Assembly: GCA_016721115.1 (NCBI GenBank)
Contig: JADKIW010000001.1
Coordinates: 1,379,501 to 1,443,500, forward strand
DNA from: Candidatus Defluviilinea proxima
GTDB taxonomy: Bacteria > Chloroflexota > Anaerolineae > Anaerolineales > Villigracilaceae
Direction of reading: 5' to 3'
DNA: 64,000 nucleotides
How positions within the stretch are numbered: position 1 is the stretch's first letter; each line of letters starts with the position of its first letter. This document shows, piece by piece, positions 39,962-48,993 of the stretch. The notes beneath the pieces are model-generated. The model was not told where the DNA came from. It was given only the letters and a program-made list of their open reading frames with translations, and did not search any database. The position numbers and the translations under genes were made by a program.

Positions 39962-42208
39962 TCATTTCTTGATCGGCCTCTCGTTCATTAATTTGATAAA
40001 GACCTCTGCAACATGTGGATCAAAGTGACTGCCGATCTTCTCTTGAATATAGGCCAATGTTTTTTCATGCGACCATGCGGCACGGTAGGGACGGTCGCTT
40101 GTGAGCGCATCCCAGATATCCACTATGGCAAAAATGCGGGCGGCTAAGGGGATCTCTTCCCCTTTTAGTCCGCGTGGATAGCCTGTGCCATCCCATTTTT
40201 CGTGGTGGCAATAAGGGATATCAAGAGCGGAGCGTAGGTATTGAATGGGACGAAGCATGTTGTGCGCATGTATTGGATGCTGACGCATGATGTTCCATTC
40301 CTCATCGGTCAACTGGTCTTCCTTGAAGAGAATGTGGTCTGGGACGCCCATCTTGCCGATATCGTGAAGCAAAGACCCCCAACGGACATACGTTAATTCC
40401 TTACCGTTGAACCCGAAGGCCCGGGCCAATTCCACTGTGAGTTCGGTGACGCGCAGAGTGTGTCCTTCTGTTTCTTTATCGCGCAGATCGAGAGCATGTG
40501 ACCAGCCTTCGATGGTCGCATCGTACGCTTTCAGGAGTTCTTCGTTGGTGTGTTGTAGATTTTCAAATAACGTGGCGCTTTCAATGGCAATGGTGGCTTG
40601 CCCTGCAAGCATTTCCAGAAAGCTTAGCCATTCGCTATCGGGGGAAATCCGTGAGCGATGAAAGATTTCAAGAACACCTTTGACCTCTCCCTGAGCGATC
40701 AGAGGTGTTGCGTAGTAGCTATTGAAGCCTCCATTTGTCAATTCAGAAGCATTGACCAGTCCCTGCGGGTCACGTTTTATATCAGGGATGTATATCACCT
40801 GACGTTGTTGGGCCGCACGCCCTGCCATGCCTTCTCCCAGACGTAGGGTGGTGTATTGAACCGTTGAATTCTTGAAGCCGTGGCTAACGCCGAATTCAAG
40901 TTGATCTTTGTCTTTGTTCACGAGCAGGATCGCGGCGGCGTCTACTTTAAGTTGTTCTGTGATTTGGTCGATCACCACCTTGAGCGATTCTTGCAGATCA
41001 TGTTTGGATGCAATGGTGATATCTATGGCTCTCAGGGCCTGAAGATGTTCCAATCTGCGGGTGGAATCGTTGTAGAGTCTTGTATTGATGATCGCCAGTG
41101 CGGCTTGGTCTGCCAGACCTTTGAGTAGGAGCAACTCATCTTTGGTGAACTCGCGGCGTTCACCTACTGTGAAGGTGGCTAAACTGCCGATCAGTTCATG
41201 CTCATACGACATCGTGGCAAAGGCCATGGAGTACATATCCAGCTTGCTGAATTGTTCGATGTAGGGACGACGTTTGCCTTCCTGTAGATCGGGCACTGCA
41301 AAGACTTTTCCAAGGTTGCCGATGATGAGGTTGTATTCATTCCGTGGGAGCGGTACTATGCCTGCCATCATCTCGGTTGAGATCGCTGACCCTGCGGCGG
41401 GATATAGGACATCTCGCTTGGGGTCGTAGAGGGCCACCAATGAGATCGGTGTATTGAGCGCGTGTTTGATCTCTTCGCTGATGGCGGTCAGTAAGGGATC
41501 GAGGGCGAGTTGGGCGTTCAGGCGCGATGCCACGCGGAGTAGGGCCTCGGCTCGTGCGGCCTCATGTTGACTCTTTTGTTCTTTTACGACCAACTCGGTC
41601 TGACGGTCTTTTTCGAGGCCGTTGCGATGACGTGTAATAATGATGAGGAGAATGGATGTAGCGAGGATAAAGCTGAAGGGGCCGACCAGCATTTGGTCCA
41701 GTGTGACGCGTGTTGTCAGGAGGGGAAATATCAGGATCGATGTCAGATTGATCACGATGAGAATGACCAATTGTCTCATCCTAAGGTAAATACTCCCCAA
41801 CCAAAGAGGCAGGATCATGAAATCAAACATGCCGGTGATGACGCTTCTGGGGTCTGACCACCCGATGAAGTACAGCCCGGCTTGGGCAATGAGGACGGTC
41901 AGGATGGCGGCTAACCGGATGTGATGTGTGCGGCTTATTGCGTAGACGATGCTGATGGCGATGGCAACGATGATCGTTTGACGATAGCCTGTGTAATTTT
42001 CCCACTCGATGAAGGTGACCGTTATTAGTTCTATCGTGATGGCTAGCAGGATGGTGCCAACCAGAAACCCGGAAAGCAGGGACGCTTGACGGCGTTGGTC
42101 GGGTTCTGTGATTTTTGATGAGGGGGCAATGAACCAACGCCAGAGTTGATCAATAAAGGATCTGGAGTCTGGTTTTCTCCAGGAAGATCCCGTGGAGGTC
42201 TCTTTCAT
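39962..42208 (-). CDS. Membrane HD-GYP phosphodiesterase with GAF domains
   Basis: A 748-residue signalling protein. About six N-terminal spans (from LLSGFLVGTILLAITIELIT to PFSFILATSILLIIITRH) are followed by a coiled segment, two GAF domains (ALLRVASRLNAQLALDPLL; LRAIDITIASKHDLQESLKV) and a C-terminal HD-GYP domain. That domain has SLLHDIGKMGVPD, HHEKWDGTGYPRGL and DIWDALTSDRPYR, complete for c-di-GMP hydrolysis. No GGDEF domain is present. It is bracketed by two copies of a roughly 85-base sequence (39883-39967 and 42291-42376). Confidence 0.9.
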   Translation of the reverse strand: MKETSTGSSWRKPDSRSFIDQLWRWFIAPSSKITEPDQRRQASLLSGFLVGTILLAITIELITVTFIEWENYTGYRQTIIVAIAISIVYAISRTHHIRLAAILTVLIAQAGLYFIGWSDPRSVITGMFDFMILPLWLGSIYLRMRQLVILIVINLTSILIFPLLTTRVTLDQMLVGPFSFILATSILLIIITRHRNGLEKDRQTELVVKEQKSQHEAARAEALLRVASRLNAQLALDPLLTAISEEIKHALNTPISLVALYDPKRDVLYPAAGSAISTEMMAGIVPLPRNEYNLIIGNLGKVFAVPDLQEGKRRPYIEQFSKLDMYSMAFATMSYEHELIGSLATFTVGERREFTKDELLLLKGLADQAALAIINTRLYNDSTRRLEHLQALRAIDITIASKHDLQESLKVVIDQITEQLKVDAAAILLVNKDKDQLEFGVSHGFKNSTVQYTTLRLGEGMAGRAAQQRQVIYIPDIKRDPQGLVNASELTNGGFNSYYATPLIAQGEVKGVLEIFHRSRISPDSEWLSFLEMLAGQATIAIESATLFENLQHTNEELLKAYDATIEGWSHALDLRDKETEGHTLRVTELTVELARAFGFNGKELTYVRWGSLLHDIGKMGVPDHILFKEDQLTDEEWNIMRQHPIHAHNMLRPIQYLRSALDIPYCHHEKWDGTGYPRGLKGEEIPLAARIFAIVDIWDALTSDRPYRAAWSHEKTLAYIQEKIGSHFDPHVAEVFIKLMNERPIKK

Positions 42209-42290
42209 GGCGATAATATTACTCTTAAACTAGCGTAGGGGGCAGATTAATATTGTTAGGTTTATTTTTCCTTGCAAGGATGTGAGGCAG

Positions 42291-42376
42291 GGACGCTTCG
42301 CAGTTAATTCTTCCAAGACATGTGTGGCTCCTTTTGATGAAGGATATCCCACGTATCTAGGAATAGTATAGCATTT
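42291..42376 (-). pseudogene. Duplicated promoter and first codons of the toroid gene (stub)
   Basis: About 80% identical by eye to 39883-39967: it holds the same ribosome site (AAAGGAGCC), ATG TCT TGG AAG AAT and then a TAA stop, so it encodes only MSWKN. A TATACT -10 candidate is retained. It and the original copy flank the HD-GYP gene as direct repeats. Confidence 0.6.
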
Positions 42377-42421
42377 TACAATATTCGTAAGAGTTGCAAT
42401 TTTCCTTGTTCGTTCTCAGTA

Positions 42422-42427
42422 TATAAT
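42422..42427 (+). promoter_or_regulatory. -10 element of the TIR-STAND gene
   Basis: TATAAT, 31 bases ahead of the ATG at 42459; AAGGGGAT is the ribosome site. No good -35 is seen at 16-18 bases. Confidence 0.45.
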
Positions 42428-42458
42428 TGCCGTAATCCACTATGAAAGGGGATCGTTT

Positions 42459-42622
42459 ATGTCTGATCATTGTTTCATAAGTTATTCGAATGCCGATGGG
42501 TTAGATTTCGCGCGTCAACTGGTTAATACACTTGAAGGTGGACATCCTTATATTGCGACTTGGTTCGATAAAGATGATTTAAACCCTGCTGAGGATTGGG
42601 ATGAACAAATAGCAGATGCTAT
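42459..42622 (+). pseudogene. TIR-STAND-TPR protein, 5' fragment ahead of IS1
   Basis: The first 54 codons and two bases of a gene that continues at 43422. They encode the start of a TIR domain: CFISYSNADGLDFARQL and ATWFDKDDLNPAEDWDEQ. After ADA the frame runs into the insertion element and stops at 42740. The flanking 9-base direct repeat AGATGCTAT (42614-42622 and 43413-43421) shows the insertion point. Removing the element and one repeat copy rejoins ADA to IKSCKCLLFVMTED in frame, giving 1024 residues. Confidence 0.85.
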
Positions 42623-42630
42623 GAGAGTAC

Positions 42631-43026
42631 CTAAGATAGAGGACAAACGAAGTCAATCAAGTGAGAAGCATATTTTGGGAAGCGGCGCTTGGTCAATTGT
42701 CTGTGGTTGTAACAATACACAAAGAGTTGCAGGTTCTTAGCTAGCGATTGCATTCTTCTTGAGAAACATCTGGATTTACGAGCCAGTCGTTTCAGGTAGT
42801 GGCGCAAGTCCGCATTGACGGCTTCGACAGAATAGGTTTCGTGTTTGTCGGTTCGCATTTCATAAGGTGCGCCATAGTACAAGGTATCGTAAACAGGAAA
42901 AGCATCACTGTAATATCGTTTGGCTTGGGGTGCCCGTTCCAGGCAAGCTTGCAAGGCTTCAGAAGTTCTTTCCAATACTACATCCCAGCTTAGAACACAA
43001 CGTGTGTCTCGATCCACAATCGTCAA
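42631..43026 (-). CDS. insB: IS1 transposase, InsB-like part
   Basis: The 131 codons shown start at an internal codon, but the true protein is expected to arise by -1 frameshifting from InsA. Reading through at the A-run (plus-strand T7, 43040-43046) gives NEIYVLTIVDRDTRCVLSW, the normal start of the IS1 catalytic domain. The DDE domain includes TIVDRDTRCVLSW, YYSDAFPVYDTL and the basic end NADLRHYLKRLARKSRCFSR. It catalyses excision and insertion of the element. Confidence 0.85.
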   Translation of the reverse strand: MTIVDRDTRCVLSWDVVLERTSEALQACLERAPQAKRYYSDAFPVYDTLYYGAPYEMRTDKHETYSVEAVNADLRHYLKRLARKSRCFSRRMQSLAKNLQLFVYCYNHRQLTKRRFPKYASHLIDFVCPLS

Positions 43027-43373
43027 GACGTAGATTTCGTTTTTTTCTTGCCGATGAAGGTGTACAACTCATCCAGTTCAGCCTTTTTGACCTTGGCTGG
43101 CACGGGAGCATTAGGTAGCTTGGCAGTGTACTGGCTGACCCAATTGGCAACACTTTGTGGATTGACCTTGAGCACTCGGCCAATCGAGCCAAAACTGCTA
43201 CCTTCCACGTACATGCGAATTGCCAACAAACGGGTTGCTTCGGGATAACCGTGTTGGATTGGCTTCGGTGTATACACTCGGTTGCATTCACCGCATCGAT
43301 AACGCTGGCTGCCTGACGGATTAAAGCCTGCTTTGTACTGTTTCCAGTTCGCCTGACATTTTGGACATTTCAT
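43023..43373 (-). CDS. insA: IS1 InsA-like DNA-binding protein
   Basis: A 116-residue protein: zinc ribbon CPKCQANWKQYKAGF ... YRCGEC (two Cx2C pairs), then a helix-turn-helix (FGSIGRVLKVNPQSVANWVS). In IS1, InsA binds the inverted repeats and represses transposition, and InsAB' made by frameshifting is the transposase. Here the run AAAAAAAC with KKK coding sits near the 3' end, identical in kind to the A6C slip site of E. coli IS1. Confidence 0.88.
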   Translation of the reverse strand: MKCPKCQANWKQYKAGFNPSGSQRYRCGECNRVYTPKPIQHGYPEATRLLAIRMYVEGSSFGSIGRVLKVNPQSVANWVSQYTAKLPNAPVPAKVKKAELDELYTFIGKKKTKSTS

Positions 43374-43421
43374 GCCTCTGATTTTATTCTGTTTTTGATG
43401 TTAGGGACTCTCAGATGCTAT

Positions 43422-46332
43422 CAAATCCTGTAAGTGTTTGTTGTTTGTGATGACTGAAGATAGTGTGACACCTAATTCAGTTTGTAAACAAGAATGGACT
43501 TATGCCCTACGATATAAAAAACCAGTTGTACCTATTAGACTTGATTTGAATATCGAAGTTCCATTTTCACTTGGTAGCCGCCAATGGATAGATTTTAGTT
43601 CTAATTTCGATTCAGGAGTTGCAAAACTTCGTCAATATCTTGGCCGATTGGATTCACCAGAAGGTATCAGGCTTGAACTTAAGAGTAGATTGAGTGATGC
43701 CCAACGTGATCTCAAACGTGCGAAAAACAAAGAAGAAGAGCTTAGGATTCAAGCTGAAATTGATGCCCTAAATGCCAACTTGCGTCAACAAGAATTGATT
43801 GTCAAGAATCCCCAAAAAGCCGAAAGACAAACCAGAAGAAACATTGATGACGGGATTCAACTTGAACGCCAATCAAAGCAACCTATACCAATAGAATCGA
43901 AAGTTAAATTCATTAATCCTCTTCCCTTTAATCCTCCCGATTATTTTCAGGGGCGAGAATTTGAAATTCAACAACTTGCAGATTTTATTAAGAATGGCCA
44001 TCAACGTATATTGACCATTGTTGGGAGAGCAGGAGGCGGAAAGACTGCTCTTGCGTGTTATTTTTTGAAAGCTTTGGAAAAGGGGAATTTCCCAAATGAT
44101 CTTGGTGAAGCAAAAGCGGATGGAATTATTTATCTAAGTGAAATTGGCAGCCACAAGGTTAATGTTCCAAATATTTATGCTGATTTACTTCAATTGCTGC
44201 CATCAGAAATAGCAAGTAGATTGGAGTCATTGTATCGTCAGCCTAAAGTTTCAATTGGAGATAAAGTACGCTTGCTTCTTGATGAATTCCAAAAAGATCC
44301 TGTAGTTCTTTTACTGGATAATTTCGAGCTGTTCGTCGATACTGAAACAGGAAATCTTGTTGATTCGGAATTGAAAGAATTGCTTGAAAATATTCTTCTT
44401 GCATCCCAACATTCCATCAAGATAATTATTACTACGCGAGTTCCTGCTCGAGATTTATCACTTATAGAACCAAGTCGTAATATCCCCTTGCATTTAGATG
44501 AAGGGCTAAAGTCCCCATACGCTGAAAATATTTTACGCGCGATGGACAGCGATGGACGAGCAGGATTTAGAGATGCAAACGATGAACAACTTGATCGTGC
44601 CAGAATGCTAACGTTGGGTTACCCACGTGCTTTAGAGGCGCTCTTTGCTATTATTTCAGTTGATCGTTACACAAGTATTGAAGAGCTTCTTGCTGTTGAA
44701 CTGCCTGATACAGTGGTTGAAAGCTTGGTAGGCGAGGCGTTTAGTCGCCTTGACCTAAACAGCCAAAAGGTGATGCAAGCATTGTCAATATACAATCGCC
44801 CTGTACCGCCAGCCGCAGTAGATTTTTTGTTGCAGTTTCATATTCCAGGTATAAATAGTTCTCCAATTCTAAATCGTTTAGTTGGCATGCATTTTGCTCG
44901 ACGGGAGGCTGGTCGATTCTATCTACATCCAACAGATAGAGAATATGCCTTTAATCGTATTCCTGCTGAAAAAAGTTCCGATCATATAGGCAAAGGTGCA
45001 AGAAGTCGAATTTGGAATCAGGATGCAATGTTGTTAAGAGCCGCAGATTATTATGCAGAGGCGCGAAAACCGAAACAGGAATGGAAAAAAATAGATGATT
45101 TGAATTCGCAATTAGCAGAATTTGATTTACTATGTATGGCTGAAGATTACGATACTGCTGCAGTTCTTCTAAAAGAACTGTACTTTGATTATTTATTTGT
45201 ATGGGGACATTCATACTTAATAATTGATCTTTGCGTGCGAGTGAAGGATAAAATAAAAGATGCTGTTCTTCGCTTAAGCATTCTAAATGCATTGGGCATA
45301 GCTTATCCCGAAATCGGGAATATTGAAGAAGGCATCAAGTATTATCAAGAAGGATTAAGTATTAGTCGTATATTGAAAAACCGTAACTGGGAAAGCGCCT
45401 TCTTGGGGAATTTAGGCAGCTCATATATAGAGCTTGGCGAAATAAAAGAAGCTATTATGGTTTATAACGAAGCGCTATTTATAGATCAGGAAGATAAGGA
45501 TCTAAGGGGCGAATCGGCAACTTTTTCTGGTCTGGGAAGCGCCTATAGCGATCTTGGACAATTTAGTAAAGCTCTTGAATGTTACGAACAGGCTTGGACT
45601 ATTACAAAGAAAATTGGTAACGAGAAGCTTCGAGAAGGAGATGATTTAGGTAACTTAGGAGTTGTGCATAGAGATCTTGGTGATGCGCAAAAAGCATTGG
45701 AATATCATAGACAAGAATTGGTGATTCAAAAAGAATATAAATATAGGAAAGGGATATCCATTAGCCTTGAAAATATTGGAGATACACTCCTTGATTTAGG
45801 CAATATTCCGGATGCTATCGTCTCTTACTTACAGGCAATTGAAATAAGTGATGAAATTAATTTCCCTCAAACTTCAAATTATGCACGGTGGGGATTAACA
45901 CAAGCTTATCTTTTACAAGATAATTTAGAGAAGGCACTTGATACTGTCAAAGCAGCACAGATGTTTAATGTAATAATAAATAACCACAATATTTCTACAT
46001 TGCAGGGTATCATTACTTTACGACTTGGTGATACAACATCTTCTGGACCGTCCTTCAGAAAGGCTATTGCACAAGCCGATGTAATTCTTTCAAAAACTCC
46101 AGAATATTATGATGCAATTGATGCTAAAGCCTTGGCACTATGCGGGTTGGGATTGATTGAGGATAAAAATAATTTTTTTGTCGCTAAAGATGCATTTCGT
46201 AGAGCGCGAGATATCACAGGTAATGCTGTAGGAATAACAAAACGCACCTTGAGAATATTCAATGAACTTGCCAAGATCGATATAGATGGTGTTTTGGTTG
46301 AGCTCCGACCTGTAATTGAAGGCAGGAATTAA
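43422..46332 (+). pseudogene. TIR-STAND-TPR protein, 3' fragment after IS1
   Basis: The remaining 970 codons of the interrupted gene; the first usable start inside it is about 43438. The rest of the TIR domain includes VCKQEWTYAL with the likely catalytic Glu (79 in the joined protein). A coiled coil follows, then a STAND NTPase with Walker A VGRAGGGKTAL (about 255-265) and Walker B VVLLLDNFEL, a winged-helix-like region, and at least six TPRs from about 680 (GNIEEGIKYYQEGLSISR, GQFSKALECYEQAWTITK). The arrangement is that of bacterial NLR-like immune sensors in which TIR cleaves NAD. Its strong AT-richness suggests transfer. Confidence 0.85.
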
Positions 46333-46365
46333 ACTCACCCACGCATCCTCTCTCGTTCGCTTTAA

Positions 46366-46401
46366 ACGATTGACTATGGACAACAGACCATCGTCAATCG
46401 T
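46366..46401. terminator. Dyad between the TPR gene and convergent ABC-F gene
   Basis: ACGATTGAC (46366-46374) and GTCAATCGT (46393-46401) with an inner GG/CC pair. There is no clear T-tract; it may be a weak terminator. Confidence 0.45.
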
Positions 46402-46414
46402 CTATCATCCATGG

Positions 46415-48427
46415 TCATGCCTGAAGTTTTTCCCATTCTGCGAGTCGGCCATCCATTTCTTTTTGCACACGTTCGTACTCGATGCCCAACTTCCCAGCTT
46501 CTTCTGGCTTCACAAACGGACTCTCCAACTGCGTGGAAAGATTCGCCAGCGTCGCTTCGAGTTCGGCAATGGTGTTCTCCAACTTTTGCAGATCGGCGAT
46601 CTTTCTTCTTTCCTCTTTCGTTGTGGCGTTCTTCCCCTTTCGCGCACTGGCAACCGGAGACTGGGCGACTGGAGACTGCTCAGCCGCCAACCGCTCCGCT
46701 TCCTTCTCTCTTTCCTCTTTCATCTGTGAATATGTGCCGTTGAACGCGACCATTTGCGATTCATCGGGGTTGATCTCCCAAATTTGAGTCGCGAGTGCAT
46801 CCACGAGATAGCGGTCGTGAGAGACAAGCAATATCGTACCTTGATAGTTATCCAATACGGCTTGCAGGACTTCCTGCGAAGTAATGTCGAGATGGTTGGT
46901 AGGTTCGTCGAGCAGGAGCAGGTTTGTATCTTGCAATGCGAGTTTGGCGAGGGCAAGACGTCCGCGTTCGCCGCCGGAAAGCATGGACACAAGTTTGAAA
47001 GCGTCGTCACCGGAGAAGAGATATTTGCCGAGATAATCGCGCGCCTGATACGGCAACATGCCAGAGGCCGCTGAGATCTCTTCGAGAATTGTCTTCTCGG
47101 GGTCAAGTCCCTCGTGGGCTTGGGCGAAATAGCCAACGTGTAGACTCGCTCCCAGAATCGCTTCACCAGCCAACGGGGAGAGAGAGCCGAGGATCGTCTT
47201 GAGGAACGTCGATTTGCCCGCGCCGTTCGGCCCGATCAATGCCGCGCAGTCCTGTCGTCTTAGTTCAATGTCAGGACAGGAGAATAAAAATTTTTCAGGG
47301 ATCCCATTTTCAGCGGGGTAGCCCACTTTCAGTTCCTTCGTGCGGATCACGAGATCGCCAGAACGACTCGTCGAACGCAGATGCAGGTGTAGGTCGGGCG
47401 TGACGCGTTGCGGAGGTCGAAGTCCACGCACACGACGCTCGGCTTCTTCCACGCTGAATGGCGATTGTGTTGTTTCAATATCCAACTGCGACCAATTCGC
47501 ATTGACCGCGTCCATGCCCACTTGCTCAATCGCCTGCACAACGCGCGTGAGCCGTTTGAGTTTGCCCTTGGCTTGCAACGTGTTCTGCCCAGAAATGTTG
47601 CGCTTGATGTACTCAACTTCTTTGAGAAGTTTTTCTTTTTCACTTTCAAAAATTTCAAAGCGATGCGCCCAACGGATCTCGCGCTCGTTCAAATAGGTTG
47701 TGTAATTGCCGCGATAATATTCCGAGCCGTTGATCGCCATCTCGAGCAATGCATTACAGGCATGATCAAGAAAATAACGGTCGTGCGAAACAATGATCGC
47801 CGCGCCTTCCCATTGCGTCAGATAACTTTCAAGCCATTCGACCGCTTTGATATCGAGATGATTGGTCGGCTCATCGAGCAACAACAGATCAGGGTTCGAC
47901 AACAACAGACGTGCCAGATGCGCGCGCGTGCGTTGTCCGCCCGAGAGATGATCGAGCGACATGTGATATTCTGATTCGCCAAATCCCAAGCCTGTGAGCA
48001 CTTGCTTGATCTTGATGGGATACATGTACCCGCCGCGTCGTTCGAACTCATGTTGCACGCTTCCATATTTGACCAAGGCCTGGTCGCGGGTTAATGGGTC
48101 TGACATTTCAGCTTCGAGCTTTTCCAACTCTCCTTGCATGCGGATGAGGTCCGCGAATGGCTCGAGACATACATCCCACAGCACGCCCTCGAGAGCGAAG
48201 TCCGCTTCTTGAGAGAGATACCCAACACGAAGACTCTTCGCGCGCGTGATCGTCCCGCCTGAAGGTTCTTCCTGTCCGATGATGATGCGTAACAGAGTCG
48301 TCTTGCCGATGCCGTTGGGGCCAACGATGGCAAGACGTGCACCTTTGGCAACGGTAAACGTAACGCCCGCGAACAGATCGTCCGCGCCGAAGGATTTGGA
48401 GAGGGAGGAAACAGTGATGAGTGACAT
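46415..48427 (-). CDS. ABC-F family ATPase
   Basis: A 670-residue soluble protein with two ABC domains and no membrane segment. Domain 1: GPNGIGKTTLLRII, LSGGQRTRAHLARLL, LLLLDEPTNHLD. Domain 2: GPNGAGKSTFLKTILG, LSGGERGRLALAKLAL, LLLLDEPTNHLD. The linker (YIKRNISGQNTLQAKGKLKR) is the helical P-site tRNA interaction motif, and there is a coiled-coil C-terminal tail (KIADLQKLENTIAELEATLA). ABC-F proteins act on ribosomes as translation factors or antibiotic protectors; the subtype is not determined. Confidence 0.92.
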   Translation of the reverse strand: MSLITVSSLSKSFGADDLFAGVTFTVAKGARLAIVGPNGIGKTTLLRIIIGQEEPSGGTITRAKSLRVGYLSQEADFALEGVLWDVCLEPFADLIRMQGELEKLEAEMSDPLTRDQALVKYGSVQHEFERRGGYMYPIKIKQVLTGLGFGESEYHMSLDHLSGGQRTRAHLARLLLSNPDLLLLDEPTNHLDIKAVEWLESYLTQWEGAAIIVSHDRYFLDHACNALLEMAINGSEYYRGNYTTYLNEREIRWAHRFEIFESEKEKLLKEVEYIKRNISGQNTLQAKGKLKRLTRVVQAIEQVGMDAVNANWSQLDIETTQSPFSVEEAERRVRGLRPPQRVTPDLHLHLRSTSRSGDLVIRTKELKVGYPAENGIPEKFLFSCPDIELRRQDCAALIGPNGAGKSTFLKTILGSLSPLAGEAILGASLHVGYFAQAHEGLDPEKTILEEISAASGMLPYQARDYLGKYLFSGDDAFKLVSMLSGGERGRLALAKLALQDTNLLLLDEPTNHLDITSQEVLQAVLDNYQGTILLVSHDRYLVDALATQIWEINPDESQMVAFNGTYSQMKEEREKEAERLAAEQSPVAQSPVASARKGKNATTKEERRKIADLQKLENTIAELEATLANLSTQLESPFVKPEEAGKLGIEYERVQKEMDGRLAEWEKLQA

Positions 48428-48459
48428 TATGCTTAATCTGGATGCAATATATTGCGCCC

Positions 48460-48993
48460 TTACATTTTCAATGGATTTTCTTCATCCTCCGCCCACATGG
48501 ACGGATTGGATTTGATGTATTGATGGATTCTATCCCAATCTTCGTGATTGCGAATGATGTGCTCGTAATAATTCTTTTGCCAGATACCCGTGGCATTGTG
48601 TTCACGTCCGATAAGACGTGTAACAGCGGATTTGAAAGTTCGGATTATTGTTGGAATTGAACCTTTCACAGGTTTTTGGAATTGTTCCTGCGTAGGGGCA
48701 CGATATATCGTGCCCCTACCATCGTTGTTGATGACGACAATCCCATGCACATGTTTTGGCATGATCACAAATGCACCTAATTCCACATTTGGAAAATGCT
48801 CAGGAATGGCACGCCAACATTCGTCTGCGATCTTTCCAAATTCATTCAATCGCATTTCTTTATTTACGACTTCCCCAAATAACAAGTCGCGATGATACGT
48901 AACTATTGTGATGAAATATCCGCCAGACTGAGCATAATCAAATCCCTTTAATCGGATTGATCGACGATGATGTTTATTGGGATCGAATTTCAT
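48460..48993 (-). CDS. REP-associated tyrosine transposase (RAYT, Y1 family)
   Basis: A 177-residue Y1 (HUH) transposase of the REP-associated type. It has FITIVTYHRDLLFG near the start, the HUH pair in VIMPKHVHGIVVI (His81, His83) and the catalytic Tyr in WQKNYYEHIIRN (142/143), followed by IHQYIKSNPSMWAEDEENP, the family tail. Residues 92-101 (GRGTIYRAPT) are encoded by a perfect REP-like palindrome. The ATG overlaps the proC stop (TGA inside ATGA), so it rides on proC translation. These enzymes mobilise REP hairpins. Confidence 0.88.
   Translation of the reverse strand: MKFDPNKHHRRSIRLKGFDYAQSGGYFITIVTYHRDLLFGEVVNKEMRLNEFGKIADECWRAIPEHFPNVELGAFVIMPKHVHGIVVINNDGRGTIYRAPTQEQFQKPVKGSIPTIIRTFKSAVTRLIGREHNATGIWQKNYYEHIIRNHEDWDRIHQYIKSNPSMWAEDEENPLKM
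48692..48719. repeat. Perfect 28-bp REP-like palindrome inside the RAYT gene
   Basis: GTAGGGGCACGATA and its exact complement meet head to head. The ends GTAGGGGC and GCCCCTAC equal those of the palindrome at 19308-19336. It lies between the HUH and Tyr motifs and is read in frame. Confidence 0.85.

Larger units (their letters stand above)
42623..43412 (-). mobile_element. IS1-family insertion sequence (790 bp)
   Basis: Two overlapping frames, InsA-like and InsB-like, fill the element on the minus strand. The ends are imperfect inverted repeats: GAGAGTACCTAAGATAGAGG on the left and GAGAGTCCCTAACATCAAAA on the right (read inward). A 9-base target duplication AGATGCTAT flanks it. IS1 itself is 768 bp with 8-9 bp duplications, so size and ends agree with the family. 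Confidence 0.92.

Noticed and set aside
42459..42740. A 93-codon TIR protein reading into the insertion element
   Set aside because: The last 39 codons are IS1 sequence; the real gene is interrupted at 42622.
47408..47974. A 188-codon plus-strand frame opposite the ABC-F gene
   Set aside because: It is antisense to a fully motif-supported ATPase; its composition is that of a mirrored coding strand.
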